Shown here one piece after another: positions 1 through 12,216 of a DNA stretch of 64,000 nt. Each line of letters opens with the position of its first letter. The first letter of the stretch is position 1. This DNA comes from Tethya wilhelma (taxonomy: Eukaryota; Porifera; Demospongiae; Tethyida; Tethyidae): assembly GCA_964030475.1 (NCBI GenBank), contig CAXIPT010000001.1, forward strand, positions 16,603,712 to 16,667,711, written 5' to 3'. The position numbers and the translations under genes were made by a program. The notes below the pieces were generated by a model. It was not told where the DNA came from. It worked only from the letters and a program-made list of their open reading frames with translations, and made no database searches.

Positions 1-3000
1 GCCCCTTTTACAAACTAAAAGTGAGGTTGTAAGACTCACCACACAGTAGCCATTGATGCATGGTGATGAAGCACAAGCATCTATCTCTCTGCTGCAGTCA
101 TAGCTGGTGAATCCTGACACACATGTACATGAGAATGCATCCCGACCATTCTCACAAGTACCGCCATTGTTGCAGGGATTGGAGCGGCACATGTTGAGAT
201 CAATCTCACAGTCACTCCCCTAATGCATTGAAAAGAATATATATTTTCCATTTACTGTTTCTCTTAAGTTTATGTTGCTTACATCAAACTCCTCTGAGCA
301 TTCACAACGGTAGCCATTGACTTGGTCAATGCAAGTGCCTCCATTCACACACGGTCGAGGTAGACAGTCATCAATATCTGTCTCACAGTTTCTTCCAAAA
401 TACCCTGGTGCACACGTGCAATTGTAGTTGTTGATCAAATCCTACATGCAGAATTAAGTATAGAAATAATATAGGATTTGTCAATTCAACCTAGACTCTA
501 ATTGTGTTGGTCTTACAGTACACGTGGCACCATTCCTACACGGATCTCCTTCACATTCATTTCTGTTTGTCTGACACCGGTTTCCAATCCATCCTTCCAC
601 ACAGCTGCAACTATAGCTATTCACAAGGTCCTAATTCCATGGATAACAAAATAAAGAAAAGCTTGACAAGACGGTTTAATGCTCAATATAATATAACCAG
701 TAAGGGTTACAACATACATAGCAAGTGCCTCCATTTCGGCAAGGAGGAGGATCACACTCATCAATATCTACTTCACAACGAACTCCCGTGAATCCTGGAC
801 GACAATTGCACATGAACCCATTGATGAGATCCTTAAGAGAAAAAAAATCAAGTAACAGCTTAATAGCACACACAGAGTGATTGAACGAATATTGGATAAT
901 CCAATTTGTGCTAAAACTTACAATACACTCTCCTTCATTCTGACATGGAGTTGGAGAGCAGTCGTTGTGGTTGGTATTGCAAGTGGGCCCCTCCCATCCT
1001 GGGGCACAGGAACAGCTGTATCCATTGACGAGATCCTGTTTGAAGAGAGTCAGCCAACAACTGAACCATATATGTTTTGTACTGTTACCAGCATGAAATG
1101 AAAGCTTACGTTGCAAGTGGCTTCATTCTGACATGGATTAGGATCACAATCATTTATGTTCTCGTCACAGTTCCCACCTGTCCATCCTGCCACACAAGTA
1201 CATGAGTAGCTGTTGATTCCATCCTGGACATCACGTAAGAAACCCAATTTCATCTAATTTTAGCACACCTAATCTAGACGTAGATTCTCATACCACACAT
1301 GTGCCACCATTTCTACAAAGATTGGAGCTGCATTCATCAATATTGACATCACAGTTCATCCCAGTCCACCCAGCTTCGCAAGAGCACTCGTAACCTGGTG
1401 CTTGATTCTATGGTGGCAGAACATAATACTTAGATCCGGGTAGCATTAGTTGTCATGGCTGCGATTATCTTGTACTGGCTTACCACACAAGTTCCATGTG
1501 TACAAGTGCTTTCCAAAGTACATTCGTTGATATCAGTTTCACAATTTTGACCTGTCCACCCCTCACTACATTCACACCGATAACTTCCAACAAGGTCCTT
1601 GTGTGTATAGAAAATGTTTATAAATGGGTGGTAGGGGAATCTGTATGTGGCATACATGGCAAGTTGCTCCGTTTCTACAGGGTGTAAGTGTGGCACACTC
1701 ATCAGTTTCTGTTTGGCACCTGTCTCCATGGTATCCAGGGGGACAGCGACAGTGAAAACCGTTGACCAAATCCTACATGTCATGTGTTTGGAGATGATGA
1801 ATAATGTGATTCTATATATGGATCTACAAGGTGTGTATATGAGGTCTGTTTATTATTATCTTACTGTGCAAGTTCCACCATTTTGGCAAGTGTTCTCTCG
1901 ACAGTCATCAATGTTAGTGATGCAATTCTCTCCTGTCCATCCTGGTGCACAATTGCAAGTGTAGCTATTCAACCCATCCTACATACAAGAGGCAATGGAT
2001 AGTAATGTATAGTGTTTCGGTCTTCATGTATATTTTGATGGCGGACACTTACTACACAAGTTGCACCATTGCGACAAGGATTTGGTGAGCAGTCGTTGAT
2101 ATTTATCTCACAGTTTTGTCCAGTATAACCAGTCACACAAGCACATTCATATCTATTGAGGAGATCCTGAAAAGATATATAAGAAAATTATGATCAACTA
2201 TACACTACATCCACACTATATCACTACACATGTACTGTGCAAGTTGCTTCATTTCGGCAGGGATTAGGATCACACTCGTTTCTCTCTGTGTCACAGTTTT
2301 CCCCTTCGTACCCCGGTCGACAGGCACAGCTGTAGCCACCCAAACCATCATTGGTGCAGGTGGCACCATTCTGACACGGAGTTAGTCGCTCACAGGGCAG
2401 GATATCTACGAGAATAGCATTACATTGCTCATGCTTGCCATGATGAGATAGAATAGAGAATTCTGACCTGTGTGGCACGTGGAACCTGAATACCCTTCTC
2501 GGCATAAACACTCTCCAGGAAGATTACAGTAACCACCGACAGAGGCTAAAACAAAAGAAAAGGACATGTTCACTCACTGCATGATCAAACATACAGTGAA
2601 TGCCATGCATCTTTCATGCCGTGGATCATTAGCTTTAGAATTGATATCAACATTCTTGACTAAATTCAAGCTTGTAAACAATCATCTTACAGCATCCTGA
2701 AGCTGGAATGCAACGGTCACAATTGTTCCCTTGCCACCCAGAGTTACATGTACAAGTCCCTGGAGTGGTACATCTTCCACCAACTGGGTGACAGTTTGCT
2801 GAACATATGGCTGGAGAGATATTAATAGTATCAATGGTGTCTTGATATTGGCTTGAGAATAGCAAATATGTACACAAAATAGCTTTCTACTTTACAGAAA
2901 TAATCTTAAGTGTATTCATAAGAGGTTTGGGAGTGATTCATTTACGGTTACCTGTGACACAGTTTAATCCTGTCCATCCAGAGAGGCAATTCTTTTCACC

Positions 3001-3841
3001 GTTTGGACCACATGTGTAATGGCCGCTATTGTTGTCAGTGTTCACACAGTACGTTGCACAGTCTCTACCGTAGTAATTTGAATTACAGTAGACCCTGAAT
3101 CTAAGCGTGATTCTAGAGTTGCCATGTTCACCATAAAAGTTGTTTTCAGTCGTAAAAGATGAGGTGAGTGAGAGGGAAACGTCCACGTAAATGTCGTCTA
3201 CATGGTCGTCTGAGTTAACGGTATCAATGTCTCTCACTCTGATGTATAGTTGGAATGAACCCTGTGTGTTTTTATATTAAAACAAAACCGTTACATCTAT
3301 AATCAATGAACCTACATGTAGTACATTATCATAGATAACATAATATGCTGATGGTAAACATGGCTATTCTTACAGCTAGCTCTACTTACTGGCCAAACAC
3401 TTCCAGTAAACACCATTGGATTGGGAACACCTCTAGCAATTGATGTTGATCCAAAATTGAAGGAGTCATCACCCACTTCCCCTGTGGAGTACGATCCCCA
3501 GGGACAGTTGCCAATGTTGTCGTCACGAGCTGTCCCAGATGGTCTCAGACAAAAGTTAAATTTGTTGTCACATTCACACCAAGGACACCACCACGGTGTA
3601 CAGCCACTGGTTCTTGAGAGCTCACAGCACAGACCAGCTGCATCTTTGTGCCTTGAATTACTGTAGCTTACTGCTCTTACCTCAAAGGTGTAGCTACCTC
3701 TGACACTTTGAGCCAACTGGATGGAATTCAGACAGAATTGAAGACTTAAATCCTGTTCTATGTGAATCATAGAAGGAGGATATCAATTTTTACCTGTGAT
3801 AAAAGGCCGACTAGAGCGAGGAGATGTAGTCTGGACTTCAT
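1..3841 (-). CDS. Gene A: large Jagged/Delta-like Notch ligand, 5' part (3' end beyond the left edge)
   Basis: Seventeen exons are visible, in transcript order: 3841-3794, 3716-3391, 3261-2952, 2810-2691, 2545-2468, 2405-2236, 2166-2053, 1978-1865, 1772-1656, 1597-1484, 1407-1294, 1223-1110, 1035-922, 831-718, 630-517, 441-283, 219-40. Exon 1 is a signal peptide ([16 protein letters not shown]). Exon 2 is the MNNL domain (paired Cys, [13 protein letters not shown]). Exon 3 holds a canonical DSL domain with NYYGRDC, GHYTC and GWTGLNC. Fifteen complete EGF repeats and the start of a sixteenth follow. Most EGF exons are 114 bp, phase 0, with the intron always splitting the EGF at the same place. 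The membrane segment and tail lie off the window. By family, it is a cell-surface ligand for Notch. EGF number resembles Jagged more than Delta. Exons 1-4 recur at 5877-7027, which I attribute to assembly. Confidence 0.88.
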
Positions 3842-4646
3842 CTCGATGTGATCATGATGTGGGAGGGGCTGCTGCACAAAATAGTTACGTCATGACCAAT
3901 TTGTGTGCAATGACAATGTGCGCATGCGCAAACCCACGTGGAGTTGTTTGTGTTGACAATACGTAGTCTCTAATATCTATGCAAAAATTATGTCAATGTT
4001 TCTATTCCCTTTGAAAACCATATTTAGTTGTAACTCACTGTAATCTAAACTGGTTGAATTTGAAATATACTTTATAGGGAAGCACCAATCTGCCCAAGTG
4101 TAGAAAGTTAATGTTATCCTATACTCTACATCAATGTTTGTGCAAATCTTTTAACATAATCCTTACGTAAACTATTAGTGAAGTAAAGTATACAATGAAT
4201 ATAGTACATCCTTTGATAAAAAAACAATATAATACACTACATGATACAACAGTTTTGTTTACAGCTTAAAGTGACACACAAACCACAACATCTACATACT
4301 TGTAAAATTCAGTTTTAATTTATCAGTATACCCAGAAAAGAACATTGTAACAAAAAAAAAAAAAAAGAGGTGTCTGTTGAATAGAGGTACTCAAGTTATT
4401 GTCCCAAATCGTAGTGATTCAGAGCCTCTAGTGTGATGGGTCCTGGAGTGGTGTTCACATATCCAGGAGTGCCTTTAGTTGTACTGCTTTTGATGGTGGG
4501 ATGACGCACAGGGTTGTCCACTGCAGCATAGTAGCACTGCAGCATAAGAGCACCACCACTAGCTGTTGTGTGGCTCTGCTCCTTTCCATTTGATGTGGCC
4601 TCATCATAGATATTCTGAGGGGATGATGATGGGTGTAGGGTGTTTT
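2679..4646. repeat. First copy of a near-identical 1.97-kb block, ending at a single N
   Basis: This block matches 5865-7831 with only a one-base difference noticed, in an A-run near 4355. It contains gene A exons 1-4, the promoter, the spacer and the last about 250 coding bases of an Ig-receptor tail (from 4396). Its right edge is the single N at 4647. The left edge of the second copy is the single N at 5864. Edges coinciding with Ns point to two overlapping contig ends rather than a biological duplication. Confidence 0.9.
3885..3930. promoter_or_regulatory. Putative promoter elements of gene A (CRE-like and NRF1-like sites)
   Basis: Upstream of the gene A start codon there is a CRE-like TTACGTCA at 3885-3892 and a perfect 12-base palindrome TGCGCATGCGCA at 3919-3930, matching the NRF1 consensus. 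Both lie within 90 bp of the start codon. Both recur at the same spacing in the duplicated block (7071-7078, 7105-7116). They recur with one base change in the second palindrome in the divergent relic (29456-29463, 29488-29499). Retention suggests a real core promoter; binding is inferred. Confidence 0.45.
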
Positions 4647-4678
4647 NAATGATGTTGTGAAGTATGCAATGCACGTAC

Positions 4679-5863
4679 CTGAGACATCTAGCTCTCCTCG
4701 ATGCTTGGTTCTCAGCTGGAGAGTTAAACAGACGATCACTAGAACTAGAATGACGACGATTAGTACCAATGCACCACCTACACCTCCAACCACTCCTCCT
4801 ATCAGTGCTACATCCACTGACTGGGATTCTGCATGTTGAAGAAGAATATTTAGGTAGTGTTATCAGTTGGATTAGTTAGTATACACTCGCTGGCTTACCT
4901 GTTGGTTGATCACAGTTCATTCCTCCAAATCCTGCTGCACATTGACACTCATATTCTCCAGTAGTGTCGTCAGGAGTACAGGTTGCCCCATTCTCACAGA
5001 GATCACTGACACAAGGATCTGAATGAAAATATCACAGCATGCATCTTGTCAGAAATCAGAAATCAATGACTTACTTTTAAGACAGCTCTCTCCAATATAA
5101 CCAGAAACACACGAGGTACAATTGGTGGCTAAATTCCTCCCTGTTAAACATTCTGTGCAACCAATAGAAGAATTCCGACCTTCAGCACAGACAATGCTCC
5201 CATCATTGTCACAGTTGTACACTCCCTCTACTGGCTCACAGAAGGTGGTACAGTCAGAGCCATAGTAGTTCTCAGAGCAGTTCACTTGAAAACTCATGGA
5301 AAGTTGTGATATGTTGTGAATCCCAGTGTAAGTTGTTTCATTAGTCAATCCAGCTCCAAGTTGGAGTTGATCAAGGTCAATGAGAAACCTTTCTATTACT
5401 CCTTCTGTCTCATTTGGTGCCTGATTGTTGTTAATTCTATCAACTGCATCTACTAGGAGCTGAATTCTTCCCTGTAAGTAAGACAACAATGATTGACAGA
5501 CATTTCTTGAATTATCATATGTATGCATATTTCTAACTCACTGTCCATGGTGAAGTGTTAACTAGTGTGCTTGGATTTGGTGCACCAAGAAATCCGCCAG
5601 GACCAATGAAGAAGGTCTCATGGTTCTCATTAGTACGACTTGGAGTGAAGAAGCGGAATCCAGTGTTGGGTGCAGTCTCCAGTGATTCATTGAATGGTCT
5701 AAGCATGAAGCGAATAATGGTATCACATCTAAATACTCCAGTGTTCTGACAGCTCTCAGTGCGTAGAGGATCATCACAACAAACTGGTACACCATTTGTC
5801 CCACATTCAGCACACAGACCAGTTGGGTTCCAGTACTCATAGAAACGTACAGTGAAATCAAAG
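4679..5863 (-). CDS. DSL-type membrane protein fragment (misplaced contig, partial at both ends)
   Basis: Four exons are present: the MNNL domain from 5863 (cut at the N) to 5542, then 5471-5075, 5018-4899 and 4828-4679. They encode most of an MNNL domain, one DSL-like module (C-S-E-N-Y-Y-G-S-D-C) with a Cys-rich extension, one EGF, and a membrane exon with a Gly-rich start and about 23 hydrophobic residues. Signal exon and tail are missing. It is roughly 90% identical by eye to gene G at 41.0-42.3 kb but has one DSL module where G has two, so it is a paralogue or divergent allele. Single Ns flank it on both sides, and its neighbours are the two copies of the same block. It probably does not belong here in the genome. 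Confidence 0.8.
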
Positions 5864-5864
5864 N

Positions 5865-7831
5865 CAATCATCTTACAGCATCCTGAAGCTGGAATGCAAC
5901 GGTCACAATTGTTCCCTTGCCACCCAGAGTTACATGTACAAGTCCCTGGAGTGGTACATCTTCCACCAACTGGGTGACAGTTTGCTGAACATATGGCTGG
6001 AGAGATATTAATAGTATCAATGGTGTCTTGATATTGGCTTGAGAATAGCAAATATGTACACAAAATAGCTTTCTACTTTACAGAAATAATCTTAAGTGTA
6101 TTCATAAGAGGTTTGGGAGTGATTCATTTACGGTTACCTGTGACACAGTTTAATCCTGTCCATCCAGAGAGGCAATTCTTTTCACCGTTTGGACCACATG
6201 TGTAATGGCCGCTATTGTTGTCAGTGTTCACACAGTACGTTGCACAGTCTCTACCGTAGTAATTTGAATTACAGTAGACCCTGAATCTAAGCGTGATTCT
6301 AGAGTTGCCATGTTCACCATAAAAGTTGTTTTCAGTCGTAAAAGATGAGGTGAGTGAGAGGGAAACGTCCACGTAAATGTCGTCTACATGGTCGTCTGAG
6401 TTAACGGTATCAATGTCTCTCACTCTGATGTATAGTTGGAATGAACCCTGTGTGTTTTTATATTAAAACAAAACCGTTACATCTATAATCAATGAACCTA
6501 CATGTAGTACATTATCATAGATAACATAATATGCTGATGGTAAACATGGCTATTCTTACAGCTAGCTCTACTTACTGGCCAAACACTTCCAGTAAACACC
6601 ATTGGATTGGGAACACCTCTAGCAATTGATGTTGATCCAAAATTGAAGGAGTCATCACCCACTTCCCCTGTGGAGTACGATCCCCAGGGACAGTTGCCAA
6701 TGTTGTCGTCACGAGCTGTCCCAGATGGTCTCAGACAAAAGTTAAATTTGTTGTCACATTCACACCAAGGACACCACCACGGTGTACAGCCACTGGTTCT
6801 TGAGAGCTCACAGCACAGACCAGCTGCATCTTTGTGCCTTGAATTACTGTAGCTTACTGCTCTTACCTCAAAGGTGTAGCTACCTCTGACACTTTGAGCC
6901 AACTGGATGGAATTCAGACAGAATTGAAGACTTAAATCCTGTTCTATGTGAATCATAGAAGGAGGATATCAATTTTTACCTGTGATAAAAGGCCGACTAG
7001 AGCGAGGAGATGTAGTCTGGACTTCATCTCGATGTGATCATGATGTGGGAGGGGCTGCTGCACAAAATAGTTACGTCATGACCAATTTGTGTGCAATGAC
7101 AATGTGCGCATGCGCAAACCCACGTGGAGTTGTTTGTGTTGACAATACGTAGTCTCTAATATCTATGCAAAAATTATGTCAATGTTTCTATTCCCTTTGA
7201 AAACCATATTTAGTTGTAACTCACTGTAATCTAAACTGGTTGAATTTGAAATATACTTTATAGGGAAGCACCAATCTGCCCAAGTGTAGAAAGTTAATGT
7301 TATCCTATACTCTACATCAATGTTTGTGCAAATCTTTTAACATAATCCTTACGTAAACTATTAGTGAAGTAAAGTATACAATGAATATAGTACATCCTTT
7401 GATAAAAAAACAATATAATACACTACATGATACAACAGTTTTGTTTACAGCTTAAAGTGACACACAAACCACAACATCTACATACTTGTAAAATTCAGTT
7501 TTAATTTATCAGTATACCCAGAAAAGAACATTGTAACAAAAAAAAAAAAAAGAGGTGTCTGTTGAATAGAGGTACTCAAGTTATTGTCCCAAATCGTAGT
7601 GATTCAGAGCCTCTAGTGTGATGGGTCCTGGAGTGGTGTTCACATATCCAGGAGTGCCTTTAGTTGTACTGCTTTTGATGGTGGGATGACGCACAGGGTT
7701 GTCCACTGCAGCATAGTAGCACTGCAGCATAAGAGCACCACCACTAGCTGTTGTGTGGCTCTGCTCCTTTCCATTTGATGTGGCCTCATCATAGATATTC
7801 TGAGGGGATGATGATGGGTGTAGGGTGTTTT
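5865..7831. repeat. Second copy of the 1.97-kb block
   Basis: This is the partner of 2679-4646 at an offset of 3186 bp (3185 after the A-run). The sequence continues to the right without a break into the Ig-receptor tail exon, while the first copy continues to the left into gene A. Merging the two copies would put the Ig receptor gene directly upstream of gene A with nothing between. Confidence 0.9.
5877..7027 (-). CDS. Second copy of gene A exons 1-4 (assembly duplicate)
   Basis: Exons 7027-6980, 6902-6577, 6447-6138 and 5996-5877 encode the same signal peptide, MNNL, DSL and first EGF as gene A, with identical translations. The sequence stops at the N at 5864, where gene A would continue to its second EGF. 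Downstream of the N is an unrelated contig piece. I would not count this as a separate gene. Confidence 0.85.
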
Positions 7832-10800
7832 GTGGGTGGCTGTTGGCTTCCATGTTTGTGTTTTGGTGCAAGGTAGAGTACCCTTCACCTGTTGTGGTAC
7901 CATTCATTGTTCCTTGGGTTGTAGGAGTGGCAGGGTCCACAATAGCTTTTGAATGATTTAACACAGAGTACCTACTTGTTGCTGGCACACCAGGGCTTTC
8001 ATACTCTGCACAATCGAAGATAGTAGTATCTGGCTGTTGTGATCCATTGTTAGAAACTTTGGGATTTACCGTCACCATTGGGCACTCGTACTTAGCACAG
8101 TCAAAGACAGTTGTAGGCTCTGGCTTAGCTGCTTGTAGACAGTTTGTTGTTCCATACTCGGGATCATCGAACACTTGGTCCTCTTCTTTTCCCTGCTCCT
8201 CTATATCAGTACTTGTTGGGGTGTCCTGAATGTTATCCTTCATGACTACACTGTATGTTGAGTTCTCCACCACTTCCTTAGCAGCAGCAGTGCAAGTGCT
8301 TTCACTCTCCAGTGGAACATTGACTGTTTCGTACGTGGCTCTCAGTGGTACTGCATTGTTCCTCCTCACACTTTGAGTGAGCTCCAGTTGAGGTTGATCA
8401 TAGATGGCGCTGTCTATTGTTGTTGTTAAGTTACTCTCAGTGACCCAATATATGGGGTTGCTGGCAGCAGAAGCCTCAAGGGTTTTCTTCTTGTTTGGGG
8501 GATCTTCTGAAAGTGGTTGTTCTATGCAATCAACTGTGTTTGATGCTGTAAAGAAAACAATGAGACTGTTGTAAATTTATCCCATGGCACACTTTGAGTG
8601 ACATACATATGACATATGGCTTCCTTTTATGCCGATGTTGTAGACTGTGGATCACACACAGGATGATGAGGACTAGTAGGATGCTCATCGCTAAGAGTAC
8701 AACTATCCCACCCACCACTCCTCCAATGATTGCAACACTAGTACCACTCTTGCTCTGTTCTATATAGAGTTGAAGAAGAAAGACAAAGACTAGAAATAAT
8801 GATTTATATTGAAGTATAGAATAAGAATATTTTTAATGTAAGCTAGGCTTTCCTGTGACTATTACTGACTCCTAACCTCCTGATTTACTGGCCTATAAGA
8901 AGACTATCTCGTGCTGAAAGTGTGAAATTCAGTTATGGTGAGTGTATTAATTGATCTAGTATTAGTAGATTTCAATCGGCTAACTTGTGCAGCTGTACCT
9001 ACAGCTTATAATATAATTTGCACAATGACCAGAAATGCAACATTCCCATGCAGCTCATAAAGTTCACCAGCAATGTTTGTATGAGGGGCAATGATATCAG
9101 AAATGTTGTCACTGTATTCACTATTGTTCACATATAATTTTAACTTGTGTATGCACAAACTACATGCGCAAGTATGATGATGTTTAAAACTAACCTTACC
9201 TAGATTGACACAGAGAGTGTGGTTCACACCACTGTTATCAGGTAGTTCACAACAAAATGATCCAGTTGGAGACTTAGCATTGTTTCTACGACTTAATATT
9301 ATACTTTGATTGTCTCTTCTTCCACTGAAGAAATCTTCACCAGTACCCCTATTAGGCACCACTGATCCATCAGGATAGTACCAATGTCCAAGGTTAGGAT
9401 TTGGACAACAAGAACTTAATTCAGTTGTACAGAAGATAGCACTGCCAGTGGAGAAGTTTCCAACATCATTCAGTGATAGTACACTGTTGTTGGAGTAGGA
9501 GACACCTCGGAATATCAGCTGAATGGGAACTGCACATAGATATAAAAATTGCCTAGCTATATAATGAAAGCACCGCTGGCGCACAAGCCTTGGCATACTC
9601 AACTGACTCAACTAGCTACTATACACTTGCAAAAGAGTAAATAATCATATCTACATGTATGTACGGGTGTGGGTGTATAATCAAGAAAACTATAACATTT
9701 TATATAGGCCAAAGTTAGTTTGGCCCACGGGTTAGCTGAACACTGGGATGAAGCAGCACAAGACATGGCTATACTGAAGTCTACAGTTGAGCAATCACTG
9801 ACTATAGTGACATGCACTGGCCATGGAATGTTCAGCTGTTGTCATATAGCTATTGCTATGATGCAAGCTGGGTTACTGAGCCCAGCTAGACTTGGTTGTT
9901 GCAGTGCTTGCTTCAGATAGCTGACCACACTAAAAGAATCTATACATGCATGCCAAACTGATTATACATCTATATGCTTACATAGATATCAGGCCAACTC
10001 TTGTCTGTCTTACCAAGCACAATACTGACGAAAAGCAACAGCAGCCATGCAGCTAAGTACTTGAAGCTGCTTCCATTCAACACGAATGATAACGCACACC
10101 AGCTCAATGTGCCTCAGTCGAAGCTAAGCGCTCAAAGAAGCACAAAAGCCTCAAATCTCAGCAAACACAGCATTTTGGATAGCAAAAAATATATTTCTAC
10201 AAGATCTTTCAGATTTATGAACGTAAGTACTTTCAGTTTTGTTGCTAGAGCTGTCTTTCTTGAGATTTGGATGGGACAAACAGACAGACACACAAAACAA
10301 CTACTGTAATCCTCTGCATGTGCAAATTAAGCACGTGCCAGGGCTTAACTATGCACTGGTATACAGTCTAGACTGTAGTACACAAACACTTACTTGATAA
10401 ATTTTGTTCTCTTACTGCAGTAGCCATTATTGTATCAGATAAACTAACAGTGACTGTACAAGTGTAGGTCCCTGCATCACTGCCAATGAGTGAAGTGAAC
10501 TTTATCATCATAATATTTTCTGATCCCACAATTGTTACACGACCACTGTCATCTGACACCAGTGGAGAGCCATCCTTAGTCCATGAGGTACTAACAGTCA
10601 CAAGTGTATCCAGCAATGCTTCATTCAAATCAATGGTGTATGTACAAGTCATTGTGAGGGCATCTCTAACAATGTACTGGCCATCCTCAGGAGATAGCGT
10701 GATGGACATGTCCAGAGAGGGTGGGGGGACTGATAGAAAATGTAACACAATGTTTAATACTTTCAGTGATAGATTATTAAACAGACTTACTGTACACATT

Positions 10801-12184
10801 GACTTGAATGGATTTCATTTCTGTCACAGTCCCAAATGTTGCTGTACATGTGTAGTTCCCTTCATGTGATGATTGCAGTGGATCAAACTGTAGTTTAGTG
10901 GACTGAGTGGGAGATGGGCTAGTGATGGTCAGTGAGTCGGAGGAGGTGACTGCAGTCATGCCATCTGGTCCCAGCCATTGCAATGATGGAGGGGCAGTAG
11001 TTCCTTCAACAGAAGCTGAACAGGTCAGAGAGTATCTCTCTCCAATAGTTGTCAATCCAGATGGAGAGATGGAGACATTGACCAGGTTAACTATATATTG
11101 GCACCAATTAAGATAATATTATTGTGACAGTGTCACAAGAGTATAATTTAAGATCACATGCATGACTCTCTTACCCAATGTAACACAGAGTGTGTGATTC
11201 ACATCACTACTGTCAGGTAGTTCACAACAAAATGATCCAGTTGGAGACTCAGCATTGTTTCTACGACTCAATACTATACTTTGATTTGCATGTCTTCCTC
11301 TGTAGAAATCTTCACCAGTACCCATATTAGGCACCACTGATCCATCAGGATAGTACCAATGTCCAAGGTTAGGATTTAGACAACAAGAACTTAATTCAGT
11401 TGTACAGAAGATAGCACTGCCAGTTGAGAAGTTTCCAACATCATTCAGTGATAGTATACTGTTGTTGGAGTAGGAGACACCTCGGAATATCAGCTGAATG
11501 GGAACTGCACATAGGCATAAAAATTGCCTAGCTACTGATGATAATGAAAGCACTGCTGGTGTACAAGCCTCGGCATACTCAACTGACTAAACTAGCTACT
11601 ACACTGCTTGTAAAAGAGTAAATTATCATACCTACATGTATGGTGTGGGTGCATAATCAAGAAAACTACTTGAACATTTTATATAGGCCCAAGTTAGCTT
11701 AGTACCATAGTTTGGCCCACAAGTTAGCTGAACACTGGGATAAAGCAGCACAAGACATGACTACTGAAGTCTACAGTTGAGCAATCACTGACTATAGTGA
11801 CATGCACTGGCCATGGAATGTTCAACTGTTGTCAAATAGCTATTGCTATAAATCTATACATGCCAAATTGTACATCTATATGCTTACATATAGATATCAG
11901 GCCAACTCTTGTCCATCTTACTAAGCACGGTACTGACGAAAAGCAACAGCAGCCATGCAGCTATAAGCACTTGGAGCTGCTTCCATTCAACACAAATGAT
12001 AATGCACACCAGCTCAATGTGCCCCAGTCGAACCTAAGCGCTCAGACAAGCACAAAAGCCTCAAATCTCAGCAAACACAGCGTTTTGGATAGCAAAAAAT
12101 ATATTTCTACAAGATCATTCAGATTTATGAGCGTAAGTACTATCAGTTTTGTTGCCAGAGCTGTCTTTCTTGAGATTTGGATGG

Positions 12185-12216
<32 letters not shown>

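Noticed and set aside
4396..4674. A separate gene for the tail at 4.4-4.65 kb
   Set aside because: It is the end of the duplicated block; the same tail continues intact in the second copy at 7581-8545.
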